A stretch of 45,085 nucleotides of DNA, from positions 1 to 45,085 of the forward strand of contig NZ_JADIJQ010000026.1 in NCBI RefSeq assembly GCF_017355265.1, written 5' to 3'. Made by a program: the position numbers and the translations under genes. Below the pieces are notes generated by a model. It had not been told where the DNA came from. It did no database searches and saw nothing but the letters and a program-made list of their open reading frames with translations. Source of the DNA: Tessaracoccus sp. SD287 (GTDB lineage Bacteria > Actinomycetota > Actinomycetes > Propionibacteriales > Propionibacteriaceae). This document shows positions 1 to 9,139 of the stretch, piece after piece (positions within the stretch are counted from its first letter, which is position 1; every line of letters starts with the position of its first letter).

Positions 1-1
1 C

Positions 2-397
2 GACATCGACGACCTGGTCGAGGTCAACGCGCTGGCGTTCGCCGACCATCCTGAGCAGGGCAGGATGTCGCGCCAGGACGTGCTGGACAAGATGGCCGAG
101 GACTGGTTCGACGCCGAGGGTCTGTTCCTGGCCAGGGACGCCGACGGGCGGCTGCTGGGTTACCACTGGACCAAGATCGAGGGTGACGTCGGCGAGGTGT
201 ACGTGATTGGTGTGCACCCGTTCGAGCATGGCCGCGGCCTGGGCCGCTACCTGCTCGCGATCGGCCTGCACCACCTGTCCGCCGCTCGCGGAGCCCGCGT
301 CATCGACCTCTACGTCGAGGCCGCCAACGAGCGCGTGGTCACGATGTACGAGAACGCCGGTTTCGTCGAGGTGCAGCGCGACACCCGCTGGGCCTGA
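2..397 (+). CDS. mshD: mycothiol synthase (mycothiol acetyltransferase), C-terminal part
   Basis: This is the 3' end of a GNAT-fold acetyltransferase, open at the left window edge in frame 2. MshD acetylates Cys-GlcN-Ins with acetyl-CoA, the last step of mycothiol synthesis in the cytoplasm. The visible 131 residues match the C-terminal GNAT domain of MshD. They start with a segment containing [12 protein letters not shown], then the acetyl-CoA loop [13 protein letters not shown] (the family pattern is R/Q-x-x-G-x-G/A), and end with [13 protein letters not shown]. MshD normally has two GNAT repeats and about 300 residues, so the N-terminal repeat lies outside the window. The neighbouring ppk and pst genes agree with the actinobacterial phosphate/mycothiol neighbourhood, and a mycothione reductase at 11361-12809 supports mycothiol use. 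A generic GNAT acetyltransferase is the only alternative. Confidence 0.85.
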   Translation, partial: DIDDLVEVNALAFADHPEQGRMSRQDVLDKMAEDWFDAEGLFLARDADGRLLGYHWTKIEGDVGEVYVIGVHPFEHGRGLGRYLLAIGLHHLSAARGARVIDLYVEAANERVVTMYENAGFVEVQRDTRWA

Positions 398-464
398 GCC
401 CGTTCGTCGCCGACGAGCAGGTGGCACAATGTTCCACATTCCCCGCCAACCCGAAAGAGGCCCC

Positions 465-2630
465 ATGTCACCGTCTGCCACGTCCCGCGGCACCTCCACG
501 CCCACGGACGAGACCGGCGCCCTGATCACTGACCAGGCGGCCCCGATCGACCGGTCCGAGTCCAGCACCCCGCTGTACGCCGACCGGGAGTTGTCCTGGC
601 TGGCGTTCAACAACCGGGTCCTGGACCTGGCCCGGGACGCCGAGCGGGTGCCGCTGCTGGAGCGCGCCTCCTTCTTGGCGATCTTCTCCTCCAACCTGGA
701 CGAGTACTTCATGGTGCGGGTGGCCGGCCTCAAGCGCCGCATCGCCGCCGGCGTCGGCGTCCCCTCGGTGACCGGCATGATGCCCCGCGAACTGCACGAC
801 GCGATCCTGGCCCGCACCCGGGCCCTGGTCCAGGAGCAGTCCCGCATCTTCCAGGACGACGTCCGCCCGGCGCTGGCGGCAGAGGGCATCACCATCCTGA
901 CCTGGGAGGAGCTGACGGCGTCGGAGAAGGACGAGATGCGCCAACTGTTCAGCGAGCGCATCTTCCCGGTGCTGACCCCGCTGGCCGTCGACCCCTCACA
1001 CCCCTTCCCCTACATCTCTGGCCTGTCGATCAACATGGCCGTGCTGGTCCGCAATCCCATCACCGGGGCCAAGCAGTTCGCCCGGGTCAAGGTGCCGGCG
1101 CTGCTGGACCGCTTCATCCGCGTCGGCGAGGGCCGCTTCCTGCCGCTGGAGGAGGTCATCCGTCGCCACCTCGGCCAGCTGTTCGCCGGCATGGAGGTGC
1201 TGCAGCAGACCACCTTCCGGGTCACCCGCAATGAGGACCTCGAGGTCGAGGAGGACGACGCCGAGAACCTGCTGTACGCGCTGGAGAAGGAACTGCTGCG
1301 TCGCAAGGTCGGTCGTCCGCCGGTGCGCCTGGAGGTGCAGGACGACATCGCGCCCAAGATGCTGGAACTGCTGATGAGCGAACTGGACGTCAGCGAGAAG
1401 GAGGTCTTCTCGCTGCCCGCGCCCCTGGACCTGACCGGGCTGTTCTCGCTGACCGCTGCCGACAAGGAGCACCTGCAGTACCCGAAGTTCATCGCCGCCA
1501 CCCCCCGCGACCTGGCCGAGGTCGAGACGGCCCAGCCCGCCGACCTGTTCGCTGCCCTGAAGACCCGCGACGTGCTGTTGCAGCACCCCTACGACTCGTT
1601 CTCGACCTCGGTGCAGCGCTTCATCGAGCAGGCCGCGGCCGACCCGCAGGTGCTGGCCATCAAGCAGACCCTGTACCGCACCAGCGGCGACTCGCCCATC
1701 GTCGATGCCCTGATCGAGGCCGCCCTGGCCGGCAAGCAGGTGCTGGCGGTGGTGGAGATCAAGGCCCGCTTCGACGAGCAGGCCAACATTGCCTGGGCCC
1801 GCAAGCTCGAGAAGTACGGCGTCCACGTCGTCTACGGCATGGTCGGGCTGAAGACCCACTGCAAGCTGTCGCTGGTCATCCGCGACGAGGGCAGGACGCT
1901 GCGTCGCTACGCCCACGTCGGCACCGGCAACTACAACCCGAAGACGGCCCGCGTCTACGAGGACATGGGGCTGCTGACCTCGAACCCGGTGGTCACCGAG
2001 GACGTCGGCAAGGTGTTCAACCACCTGTCCGGGCTCACCCAGGAGACCTCCTACCGTCGGCTGCTGGTCGCCCCGCACGGCATCCGCGCCGGGCTGTTGA
2101 CCGGCATCGACCGCGAGATCGCCCACCAGCAGGCCGGACGCCAGGGCTACATCCGCTTCAAGGTCAACTCGCTGGTCGACGAGAAGATCATTGACCGCCT
2201 CTACAAGGCCTCGCAGGCCGGGGTGAAGGTCGACCTGTGGGTGCGCGGCATCTGCACGATCCGCCCCGGGGTCAGCGGCCTCAGCGAGAACATCCGGGTC
2301 CGCTCGGTGCTGGGCCGTTTCCTGGAGCACTCGCGCATCTTCTGGTACGCCAACGGCGGCCAGCCCATCGTCGGCATCGGCTCGGCCGACCTGATGCACC
2401 GCAACCTGGACCGTCGGGTCGAGACCATCGTCAGCATCACCAACAAGCGCCACATCCAGGAGATCACCGACCTGTTCGAGTTGGGCTTCGACCCGGGCAC
2501 CGTCTCGTGGCACCTGGACGACACCGTCTGGAGCGAGCACTCCCGGGGCGAGGACGGCCAGATCCTGCGGGACGTGCAGACCGTGCTGATCGAACGACGC
2601 ACCCAGCGACGCAGCGACGAGACCCACTGA
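465..2630 (+). CDS. ppk1: polyphosphate kinase 1
   Basis: The protein is 721 residues, the usual size for PPK1, which reversibly polymerises the gamma-phosphate of ATP into polyphosphate. Visible family features are the N-terminal segment [17 protein letters not shown], the early [11 protein letters not shown] block, and two His-containing phospholipase-D-like motifs, [10 protein letters not shown] and [19 protein letters not shown]. The second contains the His that is autophosphorylated in this family. The C-terminal block [14 protein letters not shown] is also present. I place the start at ATG 465 because AAAGAGG lies just upstream. An in-frame ATG at 429 lacks such a site. The gene follows mshD by 67 bases and precedes a mutT1-like gene, so polyphosphate metabolism sits directly upstream of the phosphate uptake operon. 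Confidence 0.96.
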   Translation: MSPSATSRGTSTPTDETGALITDQAAPIDRSESSTPLYADRELSWLAFNNRVLDLARDAERVPLLERASFLAIFSSNLDEYFMVRVAGLKRRIAAGVGVPSVTGMMPRELHDAILARTRALVQEQSRIFQDDVRPALAAEGITILTWEELTASEKDEMRQLFSERIFPVLTPLAVDPSHPFPYISGLSINMAVLVRNPITGAKQFARVKVPALLDRFIRVGEGRFLPLEEVIRRHLGQLFAGMEVLQQTTFRVTRNEDLEVEEDDAENLLYALEKELLRRKVGRPPVRLEVQDDIAPKMLELLMSELDVSEKEVFSLPAPLDLTGLFSLTAADKEHLQYPKFIAATPRDLAEVETAQPADLFAALKTRDVLLQHPYDSFSTSVQRFIEQAAADPQVLAIKQTLYRTSGDSPIVDALIEAALAGKQVLAVVEIKARFDEQANIAWARKLEKYGVHVVYGMVGLKTHCKLSLVIRDEGRTLRRYAHVGTGNYNPKTARVYEDMGLLTSNPVVTEDVGKVFNHLSGLTQETSYRRLLVAPHGIRAGLLTGIDREIAHQQAGRQGYIRFKVNSLVDEKIIDRLYKASQAGVKVDLWVRGICTIRPGVSGLSENIRVRSVLGRFLEHSRIFWYANGGQPIVGIGSADLMHRNLDRRVETIVSITNKRHIQEITDLFELGFDPGTVSWHLDDTVWSEHSRGEDGQILRDVQTVLIERRTQRRSDETH

Positions 2631-2649
2631 GCCCCGACAGCAGCCGACC

Positions 2650-3555
2650 ATGAGCAAGAAGCGCCGCCATCTGAGCGCAGCCGGAGCCGTCGTCCTGCAG
2701 GGGCAGGGCGAGGACGCCAGGGTGCTGGTGGTCCACCGGCCCCGCTACGACGACTGGACCCTGCCCAAGGGCAAACCGCAACCTGACGAGGACCTGCAGG
2801 TGGCCGCCGTCCGGGAACTGGAGGAGGAGACCGGGCTCAAGGTGCGTCTGGGAGCGCCCCTGGGGACCCTCAGCCACGTCATCGACAAGGACACCAAGGC
2901 CGTGCACTGGTGGCTGGGCACCGTGCGCGGCGGCGAACTCCACGGCGGAACGCCGCACGACGACCACGGGCAGGAGGTCGACCGGGTGGAGTGGTGGCCG
3001 GCCGCGCGGGCCGCCGCCGAACTCAGCTGGCCCAATGACCGTGAGGTGCTGGCCCGCGCCCTGGCCCTGAGCCCAGGGCACACGGTGCTGCTGGTCCGCC
3101 ACGCCAAGGCGATGCTCCGCAAGAACTGGTCCGGCAAGGACTTTCGTCGTCCGCTGTCGGGTCGGGGACGCCGGCAGGCCAAACGGCTGGCGTTGCTGCT
3201 CGACGCCTACGGCGTGGCGATACCGGTCACCTCGACCAGCACCCGCTGCGTCCAGACGCTGCAGCCCTATGCCGACCGCTTCGGCATCGGCCTGGTCGAG
3301 TGCCCGGAGCTGAGCGAGGAGCACTACGAGGACGACCCGCTCGACTCCGAACGGGCCACCGTCGACCTGCTCAACGATGCCCGCGCCCAGCCCAACGCCC
3401 CCATGGCCCTGTGCGGACACCGACCGGTGCTGCCGATGATGCGCCACCTGCTGGGGCTGCCCGACAAGAACATGCTGGTCGCCGAGACCTACGTGGTCCA
3501 CCACGACAGCGAGGGCAACCAGCTGGCCGTCGAGATGGTGAAGCCCGCCTTCTGA
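2650..3555 (+). CDS. mutT1: NUDIX hydrolase with C-terminal histidine phosphatase domain (MutT1-like)
   Basis: The 301-residue protein has two domains. Residues 1-135 form a NUDIX fold with a complete Nudix box from Gly41 to Leu63 (G-x5-E-x7-RELEEETGL), which binds the metal and hydrolyses nucleoside diphosphate-linked substrates. From about residue 144 a histidine phosphatase domain begins with LLVRHAKA (catalytic Arg150-His151), and GHRPVL later supplies the second conserved His. This is the architecture of mycobacterial MutT1, which sanitises 8-oxo-dGTP and also acts on diadenosine polyphosphates. Only 19 bases separate it from ppk1 and I see no clear ribosome binding site, so it is probably cotranscribed and coupled. 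The substrate is inferred from architecture and from the known ppk neighbourhood. Confidence 0.88.
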   Translation: MSKKRRHLSAAGAVVLQGQGEDARVLVVHRPRYDDWTLPKGKPQPDEDLQVAAVRELEEETGLKVRLGAPLGTLSHVIDKDTKAVHWWLGTVRGGELHGGTPHDDHGQEVDRVEWWPAARAAAELSWPNDREVLARALALSPGHTVLLVRHAKAMLRKNWSGKDFRRPLSGRGRRQAKRLALLLDAYGVAIPVTSTSTRCVQTLQPYADRFGIGLVECPELSEEHYEDDPLDSERATVDLLNDARAQPNAPMALCGHRPVLPMMRHLLGLPDKNMLVAETYVVHHDSEGNQLAVEMVKPAF

Positions 3556-3596
3556 GCCCGCCTGTTGAGCCCGGCGCGCCCCGGGATCGTCCAGAC

Positions 3597-3603
3597 GTTC
3601 ACC
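3597..3603 (+). promoter_or_regulatory. isolated PHO-box half site
   Basis: GTTCACC followed by TGC is the same decamer as the first unit of the PHO box 102 bases downstream. Only one unit is seen here, so PhoP binding at this position is a weak inference. Confidence 0.3.
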
Positions 3604-3698
3604 TGCCGCCACCGCGGGGACCACGGATGTCCACCGAGCGACCGGTATACGGCCTGAATGGCGTGGTCAGCGGCGCATCTGCCGGAACGTCCGCCGCC

Positions 3699-3716
3699 GT
3701 TCACCTGCTGTTCACC
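3699..3716 (+). promoter_or_regulatory. PHO box (PhoP operator) upstream of pstS
   Basis: Two GTTCACC units at 3699-3705 and 3710-3716 are repeated at exactly 11 bp, the direct-repeat spacing of actinobacterial PhoP sites. The box lies 120 bp upstream of the pstS start, in a 280-bp gap without a gene. This predicts induction of the pst operon under phosphate starvation. The -10 element could not be assigned confidently. The leader also contains a 12-bp perfect palindrome, CCGTGCGCACGG, near 3786. Confidence 0.8.
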
Positions 3717-3835
3717 CAACCACATTCGACGTGTCATCTGACCTGATTAGCGTCAGGAGTGACGAAGTTGGCTATTCGAATGCGCCCGTGCGCACGGCGA
3801 ACTTCTCCAGCTCCCCAACAGATCAAGGAACTCTT

Positions 3836-4999
3836 GTGAAGATGCACCGCTTCGCCAAGATCGCGGCCCTGGTGGCCGTGGGCGCACTGACTTTCACCGC
3901 ATGTGGTGGCACCGTCGAGTCGGGCGGCACCACCGCCGCCGGCACCACCGCCGCCTCGAGCGCAGCCTCGACCACCGACACCAAGGCGTTGGAGCTGACC
4001 TGCCCGGCCGGCACCGTCAACGGGGGCGGCTCGTCGGCCCAGGACATCGCCATGCAGGCCCTGACCCAGTCGTACAACACCACCTGCGGTGGCAAGGGCC
4101 AGGTCGTCTACACCAAGTCGGGTTCCGGCGCCGGCATCAAGGACTTCTACAACGGCCAGCTGCAGTTCGCCGGCTCCGACTCGGCCCTGAAGTCCAAGGC
4201 CAACTCCGACGGCGTCGTCGAGACCGAGAAGGTCGCCGCGCGTTGCGAGGGCAACCCCGGCTGGAACCTGCCGCTGATCGTGGGGCCGGTCGCCTTCGCC
4301 TACAACCTGAAGGGCGTCGACAACCTGGTGCTGACCCCCAAGGTGATCATGGACATCTTCAACGGTGCCATCACCACCTGGGACCACGCCGACATCAAGG
4401 CCCTGAACCCCGGGGCCACGCTGCCGGCCGGCCAGGCCATCAACGTCTTCTACCGCAACGATGAGTCGGGCACCACCGAGAACGTCGCCAAGTTCCTCAA
4501 GGCCGCCGCCCCGGCCCAGTTCACCGGTGAGACCTCGAAGTCGTACTTCGGCAAGGCCGGCGAGGGCAAGAAGGGCACCCAGGGTGTCGCTGACGCCGTC
4601 AAGGAGACCACCGGTGGCTTCGGCTACATGGAGTGGAAGTACGCCAAGGACGCCCAGCTGGGTGTCTCTGCTCTGGACAACGGCCAGGGTGCGGTGGAAC
4701 TGACCCCCGAGAGCGCCGGCGCCGCCATGGACAAGGCCGAGATCACCGGCAAGGGCAACGACCTGGTCGTCTCGCTGAAGTACACCGACCTGGGCGAGAA
4801 GGTCTACCCGATGGTCATGGTCACCTACGAGATCGTCTGCTCGAAGGGTCTGGACGACGCCCAGGCCGCCCTGCTGAAGGACTTCCTGGTCTACGCCTCC
4901 AGCCCCGCCGCCCAGGCCACCCTGGTGGACCAGGGCTACGCACCGCTGCCCGAGGGCATGCTGACCAAGGTCCACACGGCCGTCGAGGCACTCGCCTGA
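3836..4999 (+). CDS. pstS: phosphate ABC transporter substrate-binding lipoprotein PstS
   Basis: This is the phosphate-binding protein that delivers phosphate to the PstCAB transporter on the outside of the cytoplasmic membrane. I chose GTG 3836 because AAGGA lies 6 bases upstream and the protein then begins with a compact lipoprotein signal, a hydrophobic stretch ending in the lipobox TFTAC (lipidated Cys23). Starting at ATG 3731 would place about 35 polar residues before the signal, which is implausible. The mature 387-residue precursor shows the PstS blocks GGGSSAQDIAMQ, KSGSGAGIKDFYNG, QFAGSDSAL and YRNDESGTTENVAKFL, which supply phosphate-binding Ser, Thr, Asp and Arg residues. A Thr/Ala/Ser-rich linker follows the lipid anchor. 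It is the first gene of the pst operon under a PHO box. Confidence 0.95.
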   Translation: MKMHRFAKIAALVAVGALTFTACGGTVESGGTTAAGTTAASSAASTTDTKALELTCPAGTVNGGGSSAQDIAMQALTQSYNTTCGGKGQVVYTKSGSGAGIKDFYNGQLQFAGSDSALKSKANSDGVVETEKVAARCEGNPGWNLPLIVGPVAFAYNLKGVDNLVLTPKVIMDIFNGAITTWDHADIKALNPGATLPAGQAINVFYRNDESGTTENVAKFLKAAAPAQFTGETSKSYFGKAGEGKKGTQGVADAVKETTGGFGYMEWKYAKDAQLGVSALDNGQGAVELTPESAGAAMDKAEITGKGNDLVVSLKYTDLGEKVYPMVMVTYEIVCSKGLDDAQAALLKDFLVYASSPAAQATLVDQGYAPLPEGMLTKVHTAVEALA

Positions 5000-5053
5000 G
5001 CCTGACCCACGGGTCGGCTGAATTCCAATCGGCATCGCAGGCATGTGAACATT

Positions 5054-5086
5054 GGATGGCCCCTCTGCCAGGCAGAGGGGCCATCC
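5054..5086 (+). terminator. pstS-pstC intercistronic inverted repeat
   Basis: A perfect 16-bp inverted repeat (5054-5069 with 5071-5086, one-base centre) lies between pstS and pstC. No T-run follows, and pstC has its own site GAGGGAG downstream. It most likely acts as a partial terminator or an mRNA-stabilising stem that keeps PstS more abundant than the membrane subunits. That role is inferred from position and structure. Confidence 0.6.
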
Positions 5087-5104
5087 GCACGTGAGGGAGT
5101 ATTC

Positions 5105-6154
5105 ATGAGCACATCAGAGCCGCCGGGGGGCGGGGTACGCGAGGCAGCCCCCGACGGGGACGCCGTCGGCTCCCCGCCCAGCACACCTGACCCCGGGGCG
5201 ACGAGCGGCACCTCGATCCGGCCGGTGAAGCTCCCGCCCCCACGCAAGGGCCCCGACCGGGCCTTCTCGGGGGTCACCCTGTTCACCGGGATCCTGTTGG
5301 TGGTCCTGGTCGCCGCGATCTTCCTGTTCCTGTTCTTCACCGCAATCGGTCCGCTGTCGCGCAACGAGGCCAACTTCCTGACCTCGACCGAGTGGACCGT
5401 CACCGACAACCGGCTGGCCTTCGGCATCGCCGCCCTGCTGTGGACGACGGTGGTCAGCTCGCTGATCGCCATGATCCTGGCCGTGCCGGTGGCGATCGGG
5501 GTCGCGCTGCTGATCACCCACTACACCCCACGGCGGGTCGGTGGTGTCATCGGCTTCCTGGTCGACCTGCTGGCGGCGGTCCCGTCGGTCGTCTACGGCC
5601 TGTGGGGCATGCGGGTCTTCGGCCCGCTGGTCGCCCCCTTCGGCCAGTGGCTGTCAGGCACCTGGCTGGGCACGATCCCGCTGTTCGCCCCCGGGATCGC
5701 CTCCTCGGGCACCGTCTTCGTCGCCTCGCTGGTGCTGGCCATCATGATCCTGCCGATCATCACGGCACTGTCGCGTGACGTCTTCGAGCAGACCCCCCGC
5801 GACCACATCGAGGCGGCCTGGGCGCTGGGTGCCACCAAGTGGGAGATGATCCGCACCGCCGTGATCCCCTACGGACGCTCCGGTGTGGTGGCAGCCTCGA
5901 TGCTCGGCCTGGGCCGGGCTCTGGGCGAGACCATCGCCGTCATGCTGATCCTGTCCGCCGTGCCGACCTTTGACTGGTCGATCTTCAGCGGTGGCGAGAC
6001 GTTCGCGTCCAAGATCGCCAACGGCGCCCCCGAGTTCGACAGCCCCACCAAGACCGGTGCCTACATCGCCGCCGGGCTGGTGCTGTTCGTCCTGACCTTC
6101 GCGGTCAACGCCGTGGCCCGCAGCGTGGCCGCCGGTGGAAAGGCAAAGTCATGA
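5105..6154 (+). CDS. pstC: phosphate ABC transporter permease PstC
   Basis: This 349-residue protein is one of two membrane subunits of the high-affinity phosphate importer. After a hydrophilic Pro/Gly-rich N-terminus of about 55 residues come six predicted membrane helices, starting with FTGILLVVLVAAIFLFLFFTA. The permease loop HIEAAWALGATKWEMI (EAA motif, which docks on PstB) lies in the C-terminal half. The segment LVDLLAAVPSVVYGLWG is typical of PstC. The start at ATG 5105 is preceded by GAGGGAG. An upstream in-frame GTG at 5045 lies inside the hairpin region and was rejected. The stop codon overlaps pstA as ATGA. Confidence 0.94.
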   Translation: MSTSEPPGGGVREAAPDGDAVGSPPSTPDPGATSGTSIRPVKLPPPRKGPDRAFSGVTLFTGILLVVLVAAIFLFLFFTAIGPLSRNEANFLTSTEWTVTDNRLAFGIAALLWTTVVSSLIAMILAVPVAIGVALLITHYTPRRVGGVIGFLVDLLAAVPSVVYGLWGMRVFGPLVAPFGQWLSGTWLGTIPLFAPGIASSGTVFVASLVLAIMILPIITALSRDVFEQTPRDHIEAAWALGATKWEMIRTAVIPYGRSGVVAASMLGLGRALGETIAVMLILSAVPTFDWSIFSGGETFASKIANGAPEFDSPTKTGAYIAAGLVLFVLTFAVNAVARSVAAGGKAKS

Positions 6155-7380
6155 CCGACACCACGACCAGCACCGAGGTCAACGGCTACCAGGCCGACCG
6201 GGCCCTCGACCTGCGCCGCCCCACCGGCCGCCGCCAACTCACCGACACCCTCGTCCGCGTCCTGGTCTGGGTCGCCGCCGTGATCGCCATCGTGCCGCTG
6301 ATCTGGATCCTGGCGACCGTGATCGGCCGCGGCGCGCCGCTGCTGTTCACCGCGGAGCCCGACTTCACCAAGATCTGCGCGGTCACCGAAGAGGCGCCCA
6401 GCAGCGAGTACATGAACGTGAAGCGGGTGGCCGCCGACCAGTGCGGCACCGGCTCGTCGGAGGCGAAGTGGCATTGGCTCAGCGGCGGCGAGTACCCGGC
6501 CGTCAACGACCACGTGCTCTACCGTCCGGTCTCCCCGGTGACGGTCGATCCGAACGCCGTGCCCGACATCATCATCAACGGCCAGCGTCCCGCCTCGCCC
6601 GGTCACTCGATCGCGATTCCCAACTCCGACGGTGCGGGCACCGTCCGGCTTCCCTCCGCCATCTGGTGGACCGAGGACCAGCGCAGCACCGACATGCTCA
6701 AGCCGAACGGCGGCGCCCTGCACGCCATCGTCGGCACCCTGATGCTGGGCCTGATCACCTCGGTGATCGCCGTCCCGGTGGGCGTGCTGGGCGCGGTCTA
6801 CCTGGTCGAGTACGCCCGCGGCAAGAAGTTCGCCAGGGTGGTCAGCTTCATGGTCGACATCCTCACCGGTGTGCCCTCGATCGTCGCGGCCCTGTTCATC
6901 TACACGCTGCTGATCACCATGCTGGGCTTCGGACGATCCACCCTGGCCTCGTCCCTGGCGCTGGTGATCCTGATGCTGCCGACGGTGCTGCGTTCCACCG
7001 AGGAGATGCTGAAACTGGTGCCCGACAGCCTGCGCGAGGCGTCCTACGCCCTGGGTGTCACCAAGTGGAAGACCATCCTCAGCGTGGTCATCCCGACCTC
7101 GATCAAGGGCATCCTGACCGGCATCGTGCTGGGCGTGGCCCGGGTCATGGGTGAGACGGCTCCGCTGATCATCCTGCTGAACTACGGCCCGCGCCTCAGT
7201 CTCGACCCGACGGGCCAGAACATGGGCTCGTTGCCGACCATGATCATGACCGCCTCCGAGGTGGCCGAGTCATACCCCGGCGCCGAGCGCGGCTGGGGCG
7301 CCGCCCTCACCCTGATCCTGATCGTCATGGGCCTGAACCTGGCGGCGAAGTTCGCCGGCTCATCCAAGAAGTCCCGCTGA
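6151..7380 (+). CDS. pstA: phosphate ABC transporter permease PstA with large external insertion
   Basis: This is the second membrane subunit of the phosphate importer, overlapping pstC by four bases. At 409 residues it is about 100 longer than usual PstA. The first membrane helix is at about residues 36-60. An extra hydrophilic segment follows, roughly residues 66-185, containing Cys76 and Cys98. The normal permease core then begins at HAIVGTLMLGLITSVI. The core keeps VDILTGVPSIVAALF and the EAA loop LREASYALGVTKWKTI. By topology the extra segment should lie outside the membrane, where it could contact PstS. That is inference. No frame break is visible, so the insertion is a real part of the protein. 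Confidence 0.93.
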   Translation: MTDTTTSTEVNGYQADRALDLRRPTGRRQLTDTLVRVLVWVAAVIAIVPLIWILATVIGRGAPLLFTAEPDFTKICAVTEEAPSSEYMNVKRVAADQCGTGSSEAKWHWLSGGEYPAVNDHVLYRPVSPVTVDPNAVPDIIINGQRPASPGHSIAIPNSDGAGTVRLPSAIWWTEDQRSTDMLKPNGGALHAIVGTLMLGLITSVIAVPVGVLGAVYLVEYARGKKFARVVSFMVDILTGVPSIVAALFIYTLLITMLGFGRSTLASSLALVILMLPTVLRSTEEMLKLVPDSLREASYALGVTKWKTILSVVIPTSIKGILTGIVLGVARVMGETAPLIILLNYGPRLSLDPTGQNMGSLPTMIMTASEVAESYPGAERGWGAALTLILIVMGLNLAAKFAGSSKKSR

Positions 7381-7398
7381 GAACGAGGAAGCACAGAC

Positions 7399-8175
7399 AT
7401 GGCAAAGCGCATCGAGGTCAAGGACCTCAACATCTACTACGGCAAGTTCCACGCCGTGAAGGACGTCCAGCTGACCGTGGAGCCCCGTTCGGTGACCGCC
7501 TTCATCGGCCCCTCGGGGTGCGGGAAGTCGACGGTGCTGCGGACCCTGAACCGCATGCACGAGGTCATCCCCGGCGCCTACTGCGAGGGCAGCGTCAGCC
7601 TGGACGGGGTCAACCTGTACGGCCGTGACGTCGACCCGGTCGCCGTGCGCCGACAGGTCGGCATGGTCTTCCAGCGCCCCAACCCGTTCCCGGCAATGTC
7701 GATCTTCGACAACGTCATCTCGGGCCTGCGGCTGAATGGGATCAGCAACAAGAAGGTCCTGCAGGAGTCCGCCGAGAAGTCGCTGCGGGGTGCCAACCTG
7801 TGGAACGAGGTCAAGGACCGTCTCGACAAGCCTGGCGTCGGCCTGTCCGGTGGCCAGCAGCAGCGGCTGTGCATCGCCCGGGCAATCGCGGTCTCGCCGC
7901 AGGTGATCCTGATGGACGAGCCCTGCTCGGCGCTCGACCCGATCTCGACCCTGGCCATCGAGGACCTGATCCAGGAACTCAAGGAGCAGTACACGGTGGT
8001 GATCGTGACCCACAACATGCAGCAGGCTGCTCGCGTGTCCGACCAGACCGCATTCTTCAACCTCGAGGCGCAGGGCCAGCCTGGCCAACTGGTCGAGATG
8101 GGCGCCACCGAGCAGATGTTCTCCAACCCCAGCAAGAAGGCCACCGAGGACTACATCACCGGCCGCTTCGGCTGA
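7399..8175 (+). CDS. pstB: phosphate ABC transporter ATP-binding protein PstB
   Basis: This cytoplasmic ATPase drives phosphate import. At 258 residues it has the normal length. Walker A is GPSGCGKST at residues 37-45, the ABC signature is LSGGQQQRL, and Walker B is VILMDEP followed by the family tail CSALDPIST. The switch His is in [15 protein letters not shown]. The start ATG has GAGGA upstream, and 18 bases separate it from pstA. It closes the pst operon. No phoU or PhoPR genes are in the window. Confidence 0.97.
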   Translation: MAKRIEVKDLNIYYGKFHAVKDVQLTVEPRSVTAFIGPSGCGKSTVLRTLNRMHEVIPGAYCEGSVSLDGVNLYGRDVDPVAVRRQVGMVFQRPNPFPAMSIFDNVISGLRLNGISNKKVLQESAEKSLRGANLWNEVKDRLDKPGVGLSGGQQQRLCIARAIAVSPQVILMDEPCSALDPISTLAIEDLIQELKEQYTVVIVTHNMQQAARVSDQTAFFNLEAQGQPGQLVEMGATEQMFSNPSKKATEDYITGRFG

Positions 8176-8236
8176 CGCGCCCGCCACCCGACTGCCCACC
8201 GCAGCCCGACGTGGCCCGACGTGGCAGGCTGGAGCC

Positions 8237-9139
8237 ATGACGACCCAGATTCCGGCCGGCGAACGCTGTTCGGCGCAGTGGCTGCGCGACGACCTGCCCG
8301 CCTGGGGCACCGCCAGTCGCGCCAACTTCTGGGTGGCGCTCGAGCAGCCCGGACCGTGGGGCGCCAACGCGCTCACCGAGAGCCGCCTCGACCCGGAGCT
8401 GGGTCGCCACTTCGAGACGACGTGTAGTGAGGCCGGCGGCCGGGCGGTGTTGGTCCGACGCCCCGGGCGTCACGCCGACACCGGCGAGGGACCCTTCCGG
8501 GTGTTCATCGCCGGGGGTCTGGCGGCGGGCGCGCCCTGGCTGGGCACCACCCGGCTGGCCAGCTCCTACGACGTCATCGAGCTGCTGTCACTGGCCGACG
8601 ACCTCGGTCACGACCCGCTGCCGGAGTGGTTGGACGAGGCCGACCCCATCCTGGCGGTGTGCACCAACGCCCGCCGCGACCAGTGCTGCGCCCTGGAGGG
8701 CCGCCACCTGCTGCAGCAGTGCGAAGGTCTTGACAACCTGTGGGAGGTCAGCCACCTGGGCGGCCACCGCTTCGCCGCCACCGCCCTGGTCCTGCCCACC
8801 GGCCAGTCGCTGGCCCGGGTGAACCCCGTGATCGCTGCTGACGCTCTGTCAGCAGCTGCCCAGGGAAGGCCGCTGGCCGCCGGGGCGCTGCACGACCGGG
8901 GCCTGGGCCACCTGCCGAACCATCTGCAGGTCGCCGACGCGTGGGCCCGCGCGGCCGGGGTGCCCCACCCGGTCGCCATGACCGCCGAGCAACTGGACGA
9001 CGCGACCTGGCTGGTCGACGTGGCCGGGCGCGCCCTGCGGGTGGCCCGCAGCGACGGACCCGACGAACTGTCCTCCTCCTGCGGCAAGGACGTCGTCCCG
9101 GTCCTGCGCTGGACGCTGACCCAGGTGCATGATGGCTGA
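8237..9139 (+). CDS. sucrase/ferredoxin-like (thioredoxin-like 2Fe-2S) protein
   Basis: The 300-residue protein resembles the Suc_Fer-like family (PF06999), relatives of fungal Apd1/Aim32, whose C-terminal half has a thioredoxin-like fold and can bind a [2Fe-2S] cluster. The diagnostic region is CTNARRDQCCALEG, then EVSHLGGHRFAAT, giving clustered Cys ligands and an H-x3-H motif near residues 137-178. No signal peptide or membrane helix is seen, so it should be cytoplasmic. The bacterial function is not established; electron transfer is a family-based guess. The ATG at 8237 has no ribosome binding site and only a weak CAGGCT hexamer 6 bases upstream. The next gene overlaps its end by 11 bases. 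Confidence 0.75.
   Translation: MTTQIPAGERCSAQWLRDDLPAWGTASRANFWVALEQPGPWGANALTESRLDPELGRHFETTCSEAGGRAVLVRRPGRHADTGEGPFRVFIAGGLAAGAPWLGTTRLASSYDVIELLSLADDLGHDPLPEWLDEADPILAVCTNARRDQCCALEGRHLLQQCEGLDNLWEVSHLGGHRFAATALVLPTGQSLARVNPVIAADALSAAAQGRPLAAGALHDRGLGHLPNHLQVADAWARAAGVPHPVAMTAEQLDDATWLVDVAGRALRVARSDGPDELSSSCGKDVVPVLRWTLTQVHDG

Noticed and set aside
996..2657. 553-residue minus-strand frame opposite ppk1
   Set aside because: It is antisense to a well-supported enzyme gene and has shadow composition typical of GC-rich DNA.
3734..5044. 436-residue minus-strand frame opposite pstS
   Set aside because: It mirrors PstS in the other strand; its Gly/Leu/Val-rich sequence shows no domain.
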